Under the pieces are notes generated by a model. The model was given only the letters and a program-made list of their open reading frames with translations, searched no databases and was not told the DNA's origin. A program made the position numbers and the translations under genes. DNA of 64,000 nt from Hortaea werneckii (Eukaryota > Ascomycota > Dothideomycetes > Mycosphaerellales > Teratosphaeriaceae), in the NCBI GenBank assembly GCA_037044905.1, contig JBAOKB010000144.1, forward strand, positions 744,001-808,000, read 5' to 3'. Of the stretch, positions 11,426-24,257 are shown piece after piece. The stretch's first letter is position 1, and the number at the start of each line of letters is the position of its first letter.

Positions 11426-14400
11426 GCTGGCTTCCAATCCCGCTCGCTGTTTCCTATGTCTTTCCTTTGTCTTTCTTTTGTTTGTTTTTCTTTCGGCGTT
11501 GGGATTGATGCCACGTCTGTCTAGCCCGCTCAGCGGCCGCGTTCGACATCAATGTGCGTCGTGTTCTGAAGCTGCTGTTATTATGGCACTGGCTGATGAA
11601 TTAGCTGATCGCTTGACGCTACATCCCTCTTTCATCAATGTCTTTAGCGAATCTCGCTTGGGCTTGGAGAAGGGGCTGTGCCTTGGTAAGAAGGAGTACA
11701 TGCTTTGGAAGATACCTAGGTAGTGATACTGGTATGTGTGACCCCTTGTTCACTGGTGCCGTGGCTTTGCGACCGAAGGCGGCACTTCTCTGACAGGTCT
11801 CTTGTTACGGCATTTGGCGAGAGACTGTAACAATTGAAGGCATCACATTGTAGTTCGGCCTTTCATACATCGTGTGGACGTTCAATTTGCCTTTGAGAAG
11901 CAAGTTGACCACCCACATTGACATGGTCAAAGACGCGCTTTCATCCACGAGAGTGTGCGTGTATGAACCGTGAAAGACTACGGAGCGTCTCTTGATCTTG
12001 TTATATGGTCTACGCCGGGTATCCTGCATGTCCTTGACTCGTTTTCGACGATTCATCGCTACTGACGCGTGATGTCTAGATCGTAGAGCATTGCCTTTCA
12101 TTTGACGCGCCCGGTATCCGCCGCTCACAAATCCTATCCCTTTACCAACATGTCGTAACATTAGACACCCCGTACGATTGCTGCGAGACCAATGTCGCCC
12201 GACATGCGCGAATCTCAATCACGAAGATCTTGAGGCCTGATGCGAGGAGCTGCCACCTGGGGCCAAGAGGAGGGTTTGGTCGAATCAACATGCTTGAAGG
12301 AGTCACTGTGGATGGAAAATGCTTGACAGCTCGACAGATTTTCACAGTGCGCAGTCAACGGAGAACGAGGATCATAGTTCAAGAGGAAGGCTCACATCAA
12401 AAATACGGGAAGAGAGGCCATACGATGCGGCCTGCTGCGCGAACGCCTACTTGCGATGAATCCGGTATGCGTTGTCAACGAGCCGGCTGCACTGCCTGGC
12501 GCTTCAATCTGAGTTGACCGGGCTCAGCGGCGTTGCACGAAAGGTCACTTTGTAGCAGAACGTACATTTAGCGAGCGACGGGTGAACGAGAATAGATGTC
12601 AGGCGGTTTGCCATTCATTTGGTGCCAATGGGCGAGGCAGATTTGTACATCTCATAATGGAGCGCTGATCAAATACTTTGTAAAATTCAGTTTATCCTCG
12701 CGGGACGCCGTTCTGTCCTTGCTATTTCCGAACAATGGTAGCCCTGAGCGTAGAGAGTATAATGAGTGCTATCTGCTCTATTATGCGATTCACTCATTTC
12801 AAAGAACCGCGTGCCACGCATGCCACCAGGGCCACCTCTCTGCCGTAGTCTCTGCCTGCATATCGCGCTCCCATCTTACAAAGCCTGTTATTGTGCGAGT
12901 CTTTTGCTTCCTTCACAACCAGCACAATCACTCTTTGTCCTCCGCAGCTGAAGTTGCTTTCCAATTGCCGAACATTGGACAGCGCAATCCATTTTCGCGC
13001 GCCTTCGTTGTGTATGCTCTTGTGTCGTGCGGATTGCGGCGAAGAGGGCTCATGCGTCGCGCTCAAAATGCTCGAGCGTGCTTGTATGGACGTGTCGATC
13101 TGTGGAGCGAGGGGCTGTGGCAAATCAAGAGCTGAATGGATTGGATGGATCGGTAGTCGGATTGGAAAGGATGGTGCCATGGAAGTCGCGGTATTGTCGA
13201 TTTTTGGAGCAACTGAATGGTTGAGCAATGTCAGCTATTGACTCGCGCGAGTGGCATCACTACTGTCTGAGATGTGCACCGATTTCAAAATGCTGTCGTG
13301 GCTCCCAGCGCGCAGGCAGTATTCATTGCAAATATATCTGTTCCACCAAAGAGTTTGTACTGCCCTCAAAGATCATGGTCTCCACCATTGCTGCAAGTGT
13401 TGTGGGCGCAAGTCGGGTGTTCTCAACTCGAGCATGTTCTTCCTGCGCGATGATGCGGCCCACAGTGAGACATCGCGTGAAGAAGGTTTGTACCAGACAT
13501 AAGTCTGTCGATGGCTTCCAACTGCATCTGCTAATCCAGTATCGATGGCGAGACAACTCATGCTCGCTGTGAACGCGTCGCGCCGTGCGGTGAACATGAA
13601 GTTTTGAGGACTCTGTGACCTGGAAATATGAATCAGGCGCTCAGTGTCGATATCTAGAGGACATACAATCGTCTTTCAATGTCATCGCAGAGTGACCTCT
13701 TTGTTGTGCCGCGTTCGATGTTTGGACTCCGCTGACAAGGGCGTCGATCGTTGTCGGTAAGGAGACTAGGAATCACGTAATGATGTTTGAGCAAGACGCG
13801 CTTGTACATAGTTTCTTTTCTGCTATTGCGACGGTCAACAAACAATTTGAGGCTGTCAGTTGCTTCTGGACCATCAAGCAGCTGGCAAATGATTGGAGTG
13901 CAATAGCCGGATGCAGATACTCGTCGCGGGCGGAGGGCTTTGGAGGGTAGTGATCCTTACCCCTTGAAGAGCGAAATGAGGGAACAAATAGAGTAGTGAT
14001 ACCAATAGAACACGAATCATGAAACTAATGAGGCGAGAGAAGAGGCAACATTTCAAAGACTTTGCCGCCTTCTGGAACCAGAGCGAGCATAGCAGCCCTT
14101 CCTATGGCTCCTTAAGCTTACACAGGCACGACGGCTGTCTTGTATGGCCAGAAATGTACCGCTGGGTGTTCTAAGGGGAGCAAACGACCGGCTTGACGTC
14201 GGAACTTCTTTCATGATATATAGGATCCAATTTACCCTTGGAATTTCAATGCCAGATACCCCAACACATCAGGCCATTGAGGTAGTGTTGGTCGTCTGGC
14301 AGGGCAGAGGTTTCCCAAGATTGCTCAACTTGGGGAATCACACTAACATCCCCTCCCCCCTTCTGTCCGTTCTTCGCTAACGGACAAAGACCACAGATTC

Positions 14401-17400
14401 ACACAAAAAAGTTTGGATTAATCCAAACGGCCATTGGCCAAGATCTTTTTTTTCAAGAATTTTTGCAACTGGCGGTGATGATGTTTTGCTGTTTGTTGCG
14501 TTGAAGCGGAAACTCTTGATGGTATTGATCAGCCCGCGTTTCGAACGCCGGTTATGGTCGTTCTTGCTGCCTTGCCGTGACGCGTTCCCGTGCCTTCGTT
14601 TTGCCACACAAGTACTCCTCTAGACACGCTTCTGTACCCCTGAGGGCCTTATACAAAGGGCATTGATCCTGGGTTCATACCAAGACCATCATGCTGAGTT
14701 GACTGATCGTACTGCTTCCATGCTTCCATGCTTCCATATCCAGAGCTTTCAATTATGCTACAGCGTCTTGCACTCAATGCGCCTCGCCCACCGTAGCCGC
14801 CAAAACAATAGCACTGGATGTTCATACAGCGATCGTGCCTATGAACCCCCAACAATCTCCAAAGACTCCACCTTGATGCATTGCATGGCTCGGAAAGACG
14901 CAGAGAGCTGCGCGATGCCGGCTTGCTTGAGCAAACACGCATACCGACGCAGGTATGCCCGGCGACCCATTGCAGATCTTAGCCCTGAAACCACTGCAAT
15001 ACGACCAAAGCGCCGTTGGCAAACGAAACTCAACATCCGGGTGACATTTTGTAGGACAGTCATAGCTCTATTAACACGAGAATGCAGCGTGAACGGCAGC
15101 GAAGTAGCACCGCAAGACTGCGGCGCCAACATCGCGTGGTAGACGAGAACACAACTTGCCAACATAGTGGCTAGAAAAGGCCAAAGAGTGACTCCAAGAT
15201 TCCTGCAAGGCGCGCGTCAAGGGAAATTTGATACTGCCGCTGATACGACTGAAGCTGGGCTTGGGTGGCGAGCGCGAAGGGAAACGAATAAAATCGAGTC
15301 CGATGCAACGTTTATCATGAAAAGGCGTGTGGGATGGACCCAAATGATACTGATGGAGCGATTCTCTCAAAACAGCCTTCCCTGCACCCTTTGCCTGATA
15401 AGTTGCCAGCGGCACCCAAATTGCATCCCCCATCCACCTGCCGCGAAACCAAACCTTGCTCCAACCGCGACCAAGACCCTCTTCACGCGCAATTTGCTGG
15501 CTCGATCGAGAAAAATCCAAGAGGCAAAAGCTCAAGAGCGGCGGAAGGACACAGACATGAGTGGAAGGAGAGGAACCTTCAGGGGCTAAGACCTGGACGA
15601 AGTTGACGAGGACCAGAAAGAGCATTGGAACATACTGCAGAAAGACGAGAAGATACTCAGAGGCTTTGAATTTGTCAGGGGAAACAAGAATTGGCGTGGC
15701 TTGGTTATCAAGATGTACCCCCCTTTTGCCACCTCGCAAGACTCAGAATCCGCTGTCGCAGAGCAACGACTTGCCAGCCCAAGGCCTTTGATGTCGGTGC
15801 AGCACAAGAGCATGATAAGGACCATGACCTGTCCTCACTGAGATAGCAAGCGCATCAGCAACGACGCACTTGACTTGAGGCGCGCGGCGAATGCAGAATC
15901 TTGCGCTTCCGGGGCCTTGAGCGACTTCTCTAGAGTCCCCTGAACCACCTTCGACTCTGCAATTGAGAATCTACCAATGGAATCAAAGCCAAAGTGCGGA
16001 AGCTTTACACACATACAAAGCTGTCCGAGCCTTTGACCGTCATGTCAAGAAGATGCGACGAGACCAAGAAGCGTAGACGGCACCAACCGGCGAGGAACGG
16101 CCATGATACGCAACCAGGTTAGATACTTCGGCGAGACAGGAATTTCAACGGCGAATCGACCAGTCCATCAAACGCTTCTACAGCGCTATCTCAAAGTCCT
16201 CCTGCCTCCCCTTCAACGGCACGATCGCCTTCAGCGCCAGGCCTACGCGCATTTCGAGAGGTGATGCCAGATACAACCACTATAAGCCCACATCCGCTCG
16301 ATATCGCCCATCCAGCTCTGAGAACAAGACATTCCAAGCTATCGACCCATAACCCATCCTTCCTGCACGAACGCCGCCGATAGCGTTCGGGACTACACCT
16401 TCCGCTGGCAAGAGAACGTCCACCGAGCCTTCCGCCTAGACCGAAGCTGCTCGAGCTACAGAATGCTTTCAGATCCTCTCCACCGCGAGTCTTATCCTCA
16501 ATATCTTCAAGCCGGCATATCCATCATGTGGACGACCAAGCAGACGACACCCAAGCCTTACGCATCGGGCAAAAGTGCCACACCAAGCGCAGCCGGCGGC
16601 TGTGTTCCGTGATGAAAAGGTATAGCTGGAAGCGAGCATGCTCTGACGGCGCAGGCGATGCAATGAGAGAGACTTTGTAGGCCACGATGGGCTCACCACA
16701 GGATGAAGATCATGAAACCGGCTCGACTATCCGTGGCCCAAGGAACGAGACCGAAGTTGGGCTCTACGGGACTTTAAAAGTGCTTCCGCAGCAAAATAGA
16801 AGTGCATCGCACAGGGGCTAGTTCCACAGAGCTTGATGGATCTCCACAGATTTTCGCTCGCCAGCAAGGGAGTTACAAGCAGAAGACCAAAGAAGGCGCC
16901 GACGAAATATGCAAACCGAAGGACACAACGACGAGACGCAGCTTGTGACAAGGGCTCGTAGACGAGGGCGCAGGACGGCAAGTGGTTCCTTGAACGCTGC
17001 AGAGTCCAGAAGCCTCATGAAACGCACATCGACGGAGAGCATTTGGAGAAGAGATGGGCGAAGGCTGGGTCATCCTCGTGGGCTTTGAAAGCATCACCAT
17101 GAAGAGCGCACCAGTGTAGGGGAGGAAAGAAGAGGCGAGTAGAAGACGAGCAGGTTGGGAAAGTGGGACTTCAGAGCAGTCATTCCTGAGAGATGCCAAT
17201 CCCGAGAGGTACATTGCCGACACTGCCCAAGATTACGAGTCCAAGGCACGCAGCGATTAGTCCAGGCAGGGGCGGTGCAAGGATGGGATAGGTTCTGAAG
17301 CGAAGAAAGGCGGCCATTCAGCGTAGGCTCACGCCAAACCATTCAGTCGGTCGAGATGTCAGTGTGCTGAGAAAGCTGGCAAAGAGTTTAGTGGTAGGGA

Positions 17401-18640
17401 CTCCAAAGAACCAGATAGCCATCGCACAGTACGATGGCGGACCCAAGACGACAAAGGACGGACAGCTGGACGGTGCATACTTCCATGGGGACGCTATGCC
17501 TCCATGTCGAAAGACCGCAGAGCGAAAAAGCACCCCGACGAATACCAGGTGCAGCAAGTGGGACAAAGGGGCTTTTGGGAATCCGGAAATGATTCTGGAG
17601 ACCTTCGGTCGTCTCCGGCAATCACTGTGAGCATGTTCCAGAGGCAATGGAAAGCTCCCTCAGCGCTCAATGAAGCGATCTTCAGAGCGAGAAGCCGAAA
17701 CGGCGCACAGGAAGAGGTCAAGTCGAACCGTGATCAGTAGCGAAGGCCTCGGATGAAGGTGTCTGGTGATCAGCCCGTCCAGAAAGAGCAGTCGGCAGAG
17801 GACAATAGGATACCCAGGTCTGGAGACAGGGGTACCCGGGTATGCAGCACTTGCGCAGGCCATTTGGGCAAACTCTACTTGGAGCCATCGTGACACAAAG
17901 GGTCAAACGGGCCATGGACGCCTCTAGTCAGTGTGCCTCAGATGGATGATGGATGTGTCTCCAAGCCATGGGGTTCGGTCTCGGTCGACACCCTTCAACC
18001 AAGGGGCCGGAAAGGCAAGTTCGAAGGGACCAGGCGAAAGCGGCGACCTCTAAGAGCAATCATATCAGGCTGGACCTCAAGAGCACAACTCTCAGGTCTC
18101 CTCGAACGAGATGGACCTGGTTCAAATGGAGAAAGCAGCGGCAACCTATCCAAAGACAGTGTTCTGCTGCAGTCAGTGAGTGAGCGCGGACTTACCTGGG
18201 CTGATCAAGCAGCTCTCCAAAGCCAACAATATTTCGCATGTGCGTATTACTGAATCGTATTAGCCTGCTGAGTACTTACGGGACCATGTAAGGCGACAGA
18301 GGGCGACGGGGATCTGAATCTGCTTCTTCGCTTCGACCAGCGCCCAGTTGAACGGCATTTGATGAGAAGAGGCTCCTCAGACCATGGCCGTGGTGGGAGA
18401 GACAAGTAGAAAGAGACAATAAGCCAGAGATTGAGTTGGACTGGTCGAATGAGAGGCATAATGCGTGGGCGACGATACGACAGCCCGGTTTCCCAGAGCC
18501 AGAGGAGTAGTTAGCGGCTTCCAGAGCAACGAGTCGAGATATCCGACCCGGTGTTCTGAAGAGTCCGCAGTCCGCACGTTCAGGGCGGAGAGCATGCTGC
18601 GTTCCTTGGAAACAAAATGTTCAAAAACACCATAAGAGGT
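11426..18640. other. Long low-coding region, no gene recognised
   Basis: Over 7 kb I found no reading frame with a recognisable domain and no convincing intron chain. One stretch at about 15590-15841 (+) has a protein-like reading frame and is listed separately. The interval 16100-18600 is purine-rich on the plus strand with frequent stops and looks like decayed mobile or duplicated sequence, but I saw no terminal repeats or transposase motifs. A small gene could be missed here. Confidence 0.35.
15594..15841 (+). pseudogene. Possible coding remnant, unrecognised
   Basis: The frame beginning DLDEVDEDQKEHW and continuing through FEFVRGNKNWRGLVIKM to a stop at about 15841 has a composition typical of a globular protein, unlike its surroundings. 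It has no initiating ATG in frame, because a stop codon precedes it directly. It could be the last exon of an unidentified gene or the relic of a duplicated one. I do not recognise the family. Confidence 0.25.
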
Positions 18641-19215
18641 CGACAGGGGCGGTTCTGAAGCTTGCAAGAAGAGAGCGGACGAGTGACATGCTGGAGACAC
18701 GGCTCAACAGCTCAAAGATCGAATATGAGCGATGTTTCCATCAAGCCCGTGAGAAGATCCAATGCAAGGAGAGTATACGACAGAGCTGAGGAGTCTTGGA
18801 GAGTCCGAGGCGGGCGACAAGTTCGTCATGCCCGCCGGAGTCTACCGCCCATGACATTACTGGTTGCAAGGCTCGAAAGCTTTCCCAGAATTCAGAACAG
18901 GCGATGTCTGCATCAAGCCCGAGAAGTTGGTGCTATCCACCGGGTCTCTGAGGAGGGAGCAGTCGAAAGGCCATTCCAGGATCCGAAATGGGCGATGTTT
19001 CCATCAAGCCCACGAGAAGAAGCCTTCCAAAAGGTCTTTGGAGGAAAGCTCAATGGCCCGTCCAGAGTCCGGAACGGGCGATGAGAACATCAAGCCCGAG
19101 TAAGATGCCGTCCAAGGGGCCAGAGGTCGCCGAATACTTGACAGCCATTCCAGGTTCCAAAACGGGCGACGGACGCATCAAGCCCCTTGAGAAGATGGCG
19201 TGCATTCGTCCATGG
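18641..19215 (+). repeat. Degenerate minisatellite, ~88-bp unit, about six copies
   Basis: The core GGGCGATGTTTCCATCAAGC, followed by a C/G-rich GAGAAG segment, recurs at about 18729, 18813 (diverged), 18901, 18992, 19078 and 19166. Spacings are 84-91 bp. Each core is preceded by a CCAGAGTCCGGAA-like block, seen well at 19060 and 19145. The copies are diverged by substitutions and small indels. No long frame is kept open through the array, so it is not an obvious protein repeat. Related but weaker matches such as CACGATATGTCG appear downstream near 19390 and 19815. Confidence 0.65.
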
Positions 19216-22200
19216 TCGCTGATCTTAAACCTTATGCTGGAGCAGAGACTCGACAGCGTGGACCTCCGGGTATCCCATGTTTCCAATAGAAGGCCGTTCC
19301 ATCTTGCACGGAGCTTATGAGGCTCACGTAGTGCTGGATCTCCTGAGTCTCGGACACCTTACCATGTGCTGAAGGCACTCTGAATACACGATATGTCGCT
19401 TCATGCTTTGCTTCTTCTGCTCCATCCCTGCCGATGGAGAGCTATCCCACGATATCAAGACCTCCGTAGGACCTCAATGGTCGGCTTGTCCTTGGAAGCG
19501 TACTGGGCCACTAAAGGCTCGCCAGTATATGTATAAAATCGAAAGCATCTTCCTGGATATCCTGGTCCAGAACAGTGTCGCGAGCCGAGTCTTGAATACC
19601 ACCTCTTCCAGATGGGCCTGAAGTCACGTGAGCTCGGCTTCTCAGCTCTCGAGCATTGGCACACAGGAGCCATTTTGGTATTACAAGTCCGTCGTGGCGA
19701 GCACTCGGCGACCAAAGGATCTTGCGGGGATGCTTGGTATTGCTGTGGTCGAGAACGGAGACCATCTTGCGACGCCGCACCCGAGGCGAGGTCCTGGCGG
19801 GAGTGCAGTGGTACCACGATATGTCGACCTACATGCTGCCTTCTGGCATAAGAGGCGGTCAGCGCACGCTCTACATCGACCGGGCCAGAGGACGTTGGTG
19901 CTGCATGCCAGGGTCGGTTGTGGCTCCAAGACGGGATCCCGTGTTCGCCGCCGGGTCACGGTATGGGGGAATAGGAGTCTCAATCTCGGTAGAGATCACG
20001 GTGTATTCAATGCGGCCGTCATCTCATGCTCTTACGCTCTGAAGGAACGAGGGAGGGTGTAGTGAAGGGCAGGCGTTGTTGGCCTCGCCCGTCGCACGGA
20101 GGCGCCGCTCGGCTTCGAGGACCTGCAAGGGGTGACGCCCACGAAATTGGTGCTGCCCTTGCGGCATGAAGGCCTGATGACCCCTCTGACAGTCTTCAAG
20201 CTCATTCGAGGTATCTCGAAGACTGTGAAGCCTGTCGCAAGGCGTTGTTGCTACTGTCCTCGCGCCGAAGCGGTGTTAACGCCGGGGGTGAGCGGAGTGG
20301 ATCTGCTGCCCTCTCGAGTCAGCACATGACAACGAGCTTATGCTGGCTCATGAAAATCATACCAGAGCGACTCTTAGGCATTCTAATGAAGCTCCGAGAG
20401 TTATCTGCAAACCAGGAGCCCTGATATGCGGTATGCGTGGTTCGCAGCCCGCCGCTGAAGCCAACGGCGACGAAGCACATATCTCGGTCTCACGCCCGCG
20501 CCATGAGCCGAAAACACTCAGTCCGAGGCAGGCGGCCATCAGAAAGAGATTCCGGTGCTGTGTGCCGAGTTTTAAGTTTTTTGAGCATGGTTGGTGTGGG
20601 TGGTGCTCGAGGGGTGGTGGATGAAGCTGCGAGGCTGTCACGCCAAAGGAAAGCGGAACGCCAAGGCAGCACCTTCTTTGCCATTCTCGAGAGCCTCACG
20701 GCCTCGGGAGCAACACACACTACGCGGAAGACAGTCGTGGGGGCTGGACATCGATGCAGTGGGCCCAAGGGCCAGGAGGAACATGAACCGGTTCGTACCC
20801 GCCTCCTAAACAGAACCATCCGGTGAATCCAAGGGAAGAAGGGCTTATCCTCCCTTGCTCTTGCAGTGCACGGACATGACGACCACCAAGAGCTCCTTCC
20901 CCCAAGAATCTGACAGCGGTGGCAAAGCACGACCACGGGGTTGCGAAGAACACACTACCGTAGCCTGCTACGGGCGCCAGTAGCTGCGCTACAGGCTTGA
21001 GCGAACAGAGACAGCGTAATGACCATTGCAAGAAGTGTTGATATTACTGCAGACCAACATACAATCCTCTAAGCAGCAAGCCTATCCAAGCGCATCCAAA
21101 CCGGCACTGCTTGCACATAGCTTTCCGCTCCGACGCTTCAGTTTCGTATGCCTCTTAACATGAACACTCAGTGCCGCAGACAGCTTTACATACATCCACT
21201 TAGCGGCCTCCATTACTCTCTCATCAGCGACGATACCAAGTGGCCAGAGTCGGTTCTAAAGGAGTGGCAGTGTACGATGACCGTTGACCAGCAGCCCAGC
21301 CCTCCGCCCCTTATCTTGAAGAGTAACTCCAGCATTGGATATCCGACAACTCTCCCATACTTCAAGGATCATGATGTATTCTTGTGCCACCACAGCTCAT
21401 CGTCAGCAAAAGCGCGATGACATCGGAAACCAGGATGGAGTTTCCTCGGAGGACCACGGACACGCAGCACCAGCGAGATACAGTACACGAGACAGCAGAC
21501 CTCCGGTCAAGGCCTGAAGCCGAAAAGCTCAGGAACCTTGAGCTTAGTAGATTCATGGGCTAGAAAAGTAGTTTGAGGATTTCAGGAGAACATGAGAACC
21601 ATAGAATCAAGACAGTAGCTTACATACCAATCTGAGACATATGCAAGAACGAGTCGTATCAACTTGCCCTTCGAGTCGTGGACACTTGGTGGGAGAAAAC
21701 GAGCTGTATATACTGCGTAGACATTTACCCAGACTTGGTCGAGGAAGCTCGTAGAGAATGACTTGACAATACAAAGCGAGAGAGGTGAGCTCGAGGCTCT
21801 CGAACCTGTTGCGGACAACCTTCAAAACTCCCGACTGTAGATGTTCGCTGTGTTTCCCTACACTGCTTTTGCAAGAATTTCGTAGATACATGACTTACTG
21901 ATTGAAAATCAGGAACAGGTCCCAGCATGTTGGGCGAGCGAAGAGTCCCGGACATAAGTACTGCTAAGCTATGGCAGATCTGGGGATGCTACCTTCACCC
22001 TGTCTCAAAGTGTCATGCCTTTGCAAGAAGCCTCGTAGTTTACCTTATCCGGTCGAAAAAAAGATCGTAAATAGGAATACAACAAGTGAGCGAATAGTAC
22101 AGGAACTTAGATCTCCCCAAGCAAAGGCAGGTCCCTCCCATATATTGTCCTCACTTTTCTAAAGCGTCGAGGTCTTTCTCAAGTCTTTCTCAAGGGCAAG

Positions 22201-22730
22201 AGTCTTGTTTTTCCTTCTGGCTCCCTTACATCCGTGTTCGGTTCTCTTTTGTGTTGTTTAATTGAAAAAGAAGAAAAACGTCACCATGGTTTTGTACGGC
22301 CAATCTGTTCCAAGCACAGGTGAAGCCCCAGCCCTACAGCTGTCCATATCTGCTGCGGCAACCCCGACGGAAAATCCATTGCTCCCTCGGCTCTCAACCT
22401 GTGAATTCCAGGCCTCCAAAAGCCAGGATGCTGCTGGAGACGTCAGACGAGTGAGCAATTCCTCATGAACACTGTGGGCAGGCATGAAGTAGAAAAGAAG
22501 AAAAAGGGCAAGACAAAGCGGTCTCGAATAATTCGTTATGGAAGAAAGCCTCTACAGGCATATAAATAGGGTTACTCATCATTCTATCTCAAGACAACCA
22601 TGACCTATACAAACACCGCCGCATATCCCGAAACGAACCAAAATCTCCATACGCCACCGCCATGCCATGTAACAAGTCAACCAATTCCCTTCCAAATCAT
22701 AACCATGCATCGTCTCCTCCACGCGATCCC
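19216..22730. other. Low-coding region downstream of the minisatellite
   Basis: No gene is supported. There is an imperfect hairpin at 20190-20225, with arms of about 11 bp (CAGTCTTCAAG against CTCGAAGACTG). A short frame at 22286-22468 (+), beginning MVLYGQSVPSTGEAP, has no recognised domain. Bases 22500-22730 are probably the 3' flank of the proline dehydrogenase gene. Confidence 0.35.
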
Positions 22731-24257
22731 CTAAGCCAACCCAAACGTCGCCTTCACCCTCCTCCGCAGCTCCGCCCCCATCGCAAGCCGGGTATCCTTG
22801 GTCCGGCTCGCGGCGTCCTTGTTCTCCGCCGCGCGCCGCAGCAGGTAGTTCAGACACTGATGCATGGTGCCCCAAGTGGTGCACTTGAAGACCTTCTCCT
22901 TGACCGCTCCGCGCTTGAAGTTCTCCTCCTGCGACAGACCGAGGGCCTGGCGTTCTTGCTCGCTCGCGCGCGCCGCGGCGATCAGCGAGGTGGAGACTTC
23001 GTCCGCCATGCCCTGCAGCTGGGCGAAGGTGAGCGTTGTCAGTTCTTCGCCGCGGGCGGCTTGGGCCCGGCGGTGTTCTTGTGCGAGACGGACGGACACG
23101 GCATTGTGGGTGGCCAGCATGACGTTGGTGCTGGGCCAGAAGCCTTCGCCGAAGGACTTGTTGAAGGGACGCACGAGCTCGTTGTCCTTACGGTGGATCA
23201 GGGCGGAGGCGATAGTGTCGTAGGAGGTGTGGGTGCCTTCGATCGTGTCCCAGATCAGCGAGCGGGCTTCGGTGCCCAGGTATGCTCCGCGGACGAGCTT
23301 CAGGCCGAGGGTGAAGCCTTCGTCCTTGGCGATCTGCAGGTGGCGGGCGACGGTCTCTGGGGTCTGCTTGAGGTAGGCTTGGTAGGTGCTGTAGACGACG
23401 GACTTGCCGGCGGTGTTGTACTGGCGCTGGAGGTCCAGACACCACTGGTGGAAACCGTCCAGACTCCAGGTCTCCTCCGCGGCGGGCAGCAGGCTGATGT
23501 CCTTTGCGGCTGCGGCTTGGCAGACGGCGTGCATCGCCTCGCTCATCTGCTTGCTCGGCTGCTCATTCTTCTTCATGCGGTTCATCGCCGCGACGCCCAT
23601 GCCGCTCCACTTCAATCCCAGGAAGTCTCCGCGGTCGGCCATGTGCACCGATGAGAGCATGCCTTCTCTCCACGTCTCGACATCGACGGCCTCGTCGCCC
23701 TCCGCATCCTTCAAAACCTCTAGGGCGTACTCGAGAATCACACCGGAGTAACCCATCTGCCGGAGCTCAGTCGTGGTCTTGGAAACTTCTTGCTTGGTGG
23801 AACCAGCGCAGAACTGCTTGTAGAAGGTCTCGTGGAGGAGGGCACGAGCGATGGGGTTCCGCTCGAGGGAGAAGAGGAAGTTCTTGCTCTCGAGCATCTG
23901 GCGGAGCAGCTTGGACGAGGCTTCGAGCAGGGCTGGTGAGGATGAGACGGAAGTGATGAGGTAGCTGCGGAGGATCTGGCCAAGAGGTAAGCAGCCCAGG
24001 GCGGGCGTGCTGTCAGGGCCGGATTTGGCCGGCTCTTTCACCGTCGGCGCCGCTGGCGGTGGAGATGGGGTGTTGGAGGAGTCGAGGATGGTAGCATGCT
24101 GTCGGCCAGACGGGGAGGAGTGGATCTGCCGCCGCCGTCTGCCTGCGGACTGGGTGGTTATGTGAGGGGAGAGGATGGAAGAGCAAGCGGGTGTGGTGTG
24201 TCTGGCGGTGGTGGCCTGGAGCAGACCGCCCTCCACACGGATGGCGACCGGCTTCAT
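22731..24257 (-). CDS. put1: Proline dehydrogenase (proline oxidase), mitochondrial
   Basis: The enzyme oxidises L-proline to pyrroline-5-carboxylate with FAD and passes electrons to the respiratory chain. It is the first step of proline catabolism in the mitochondrion. The gene is a single exon of 508 residues. The N-terminus (MKPVAIRVEGG, then an arginine-rich AGRRRRQIHSS stretch) looks like a mitochondrial presequence. The TIM-barrel domain shows family motifs: MGYSGVILEYA, LKLVRGAYLGTEAR (substrate and FAD site), NVMLATHN and TFAQLQGMADEV. The C-terminal part carries the YLLRRAAEN segment typical of the family. The ATG at 24257 was preferred to one 34 codons upstream because the presequence begins there. 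No partner pyrroline-5-carboxylate dehydrogenase gene is in the window. Confidence 0.95.
   Translation of the reverse strand: MKPVAIRVEGGLLQATTARHTTPACSSILSPHITTQSAGRRRRQIHSSPSGRQHATILDSSNTPSPPPAAPTVKEPAKSGPDSTPALGCLPLGQILRSYLITSVSSSPALLEASSKLLRQMLESKNFLFSLERNPIARALLHETFYKQFCAGSTKQEVSKTTTELRQMGYSGVILEYALEVLKDAEGDEAVDVETWREGMLSSVHMADRGDFLGLKWSGMGVAAMNRMKKNEQPSKQMSEAMHAVCQAAAAKDISLLPAAEETWSLDGFHQWCLDLQRQYNTAGKSVVYSTYQAYLKQTPETVARHLQIAKDEGFTLGLKLVRGAYLGTEARSLIWDTIEGTHTSYDTIASALIHRKDNELVRPFNKSFGEGFWPSTNVMLATHNAVSVRLAQEHRRAQAARGEELTTLTFAQLQGMADEVSTSLIAAARASEQERQALGLSQEENFKRGAVKEKVFKCTTWGTMHQCLNYLLRRAAENKDAASRTKDTRLAMGAELRRRVKATFGLA

Noticed and set aside
15071..15739. A 222-codon minus-strand open frame in the gene-poor region
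   Set aside because: No recognisable domain, and part of it lies opposite a more protein-like plus-strand frame. I prefer to call neither strand a gene.
22662..23654. A 330-codon open frame opposite the proline dehydrogenase gene
   Set aside because: It is the antisense shadow of a codon-biased gene. The opposite strand encodes an unmistakable enzyme.
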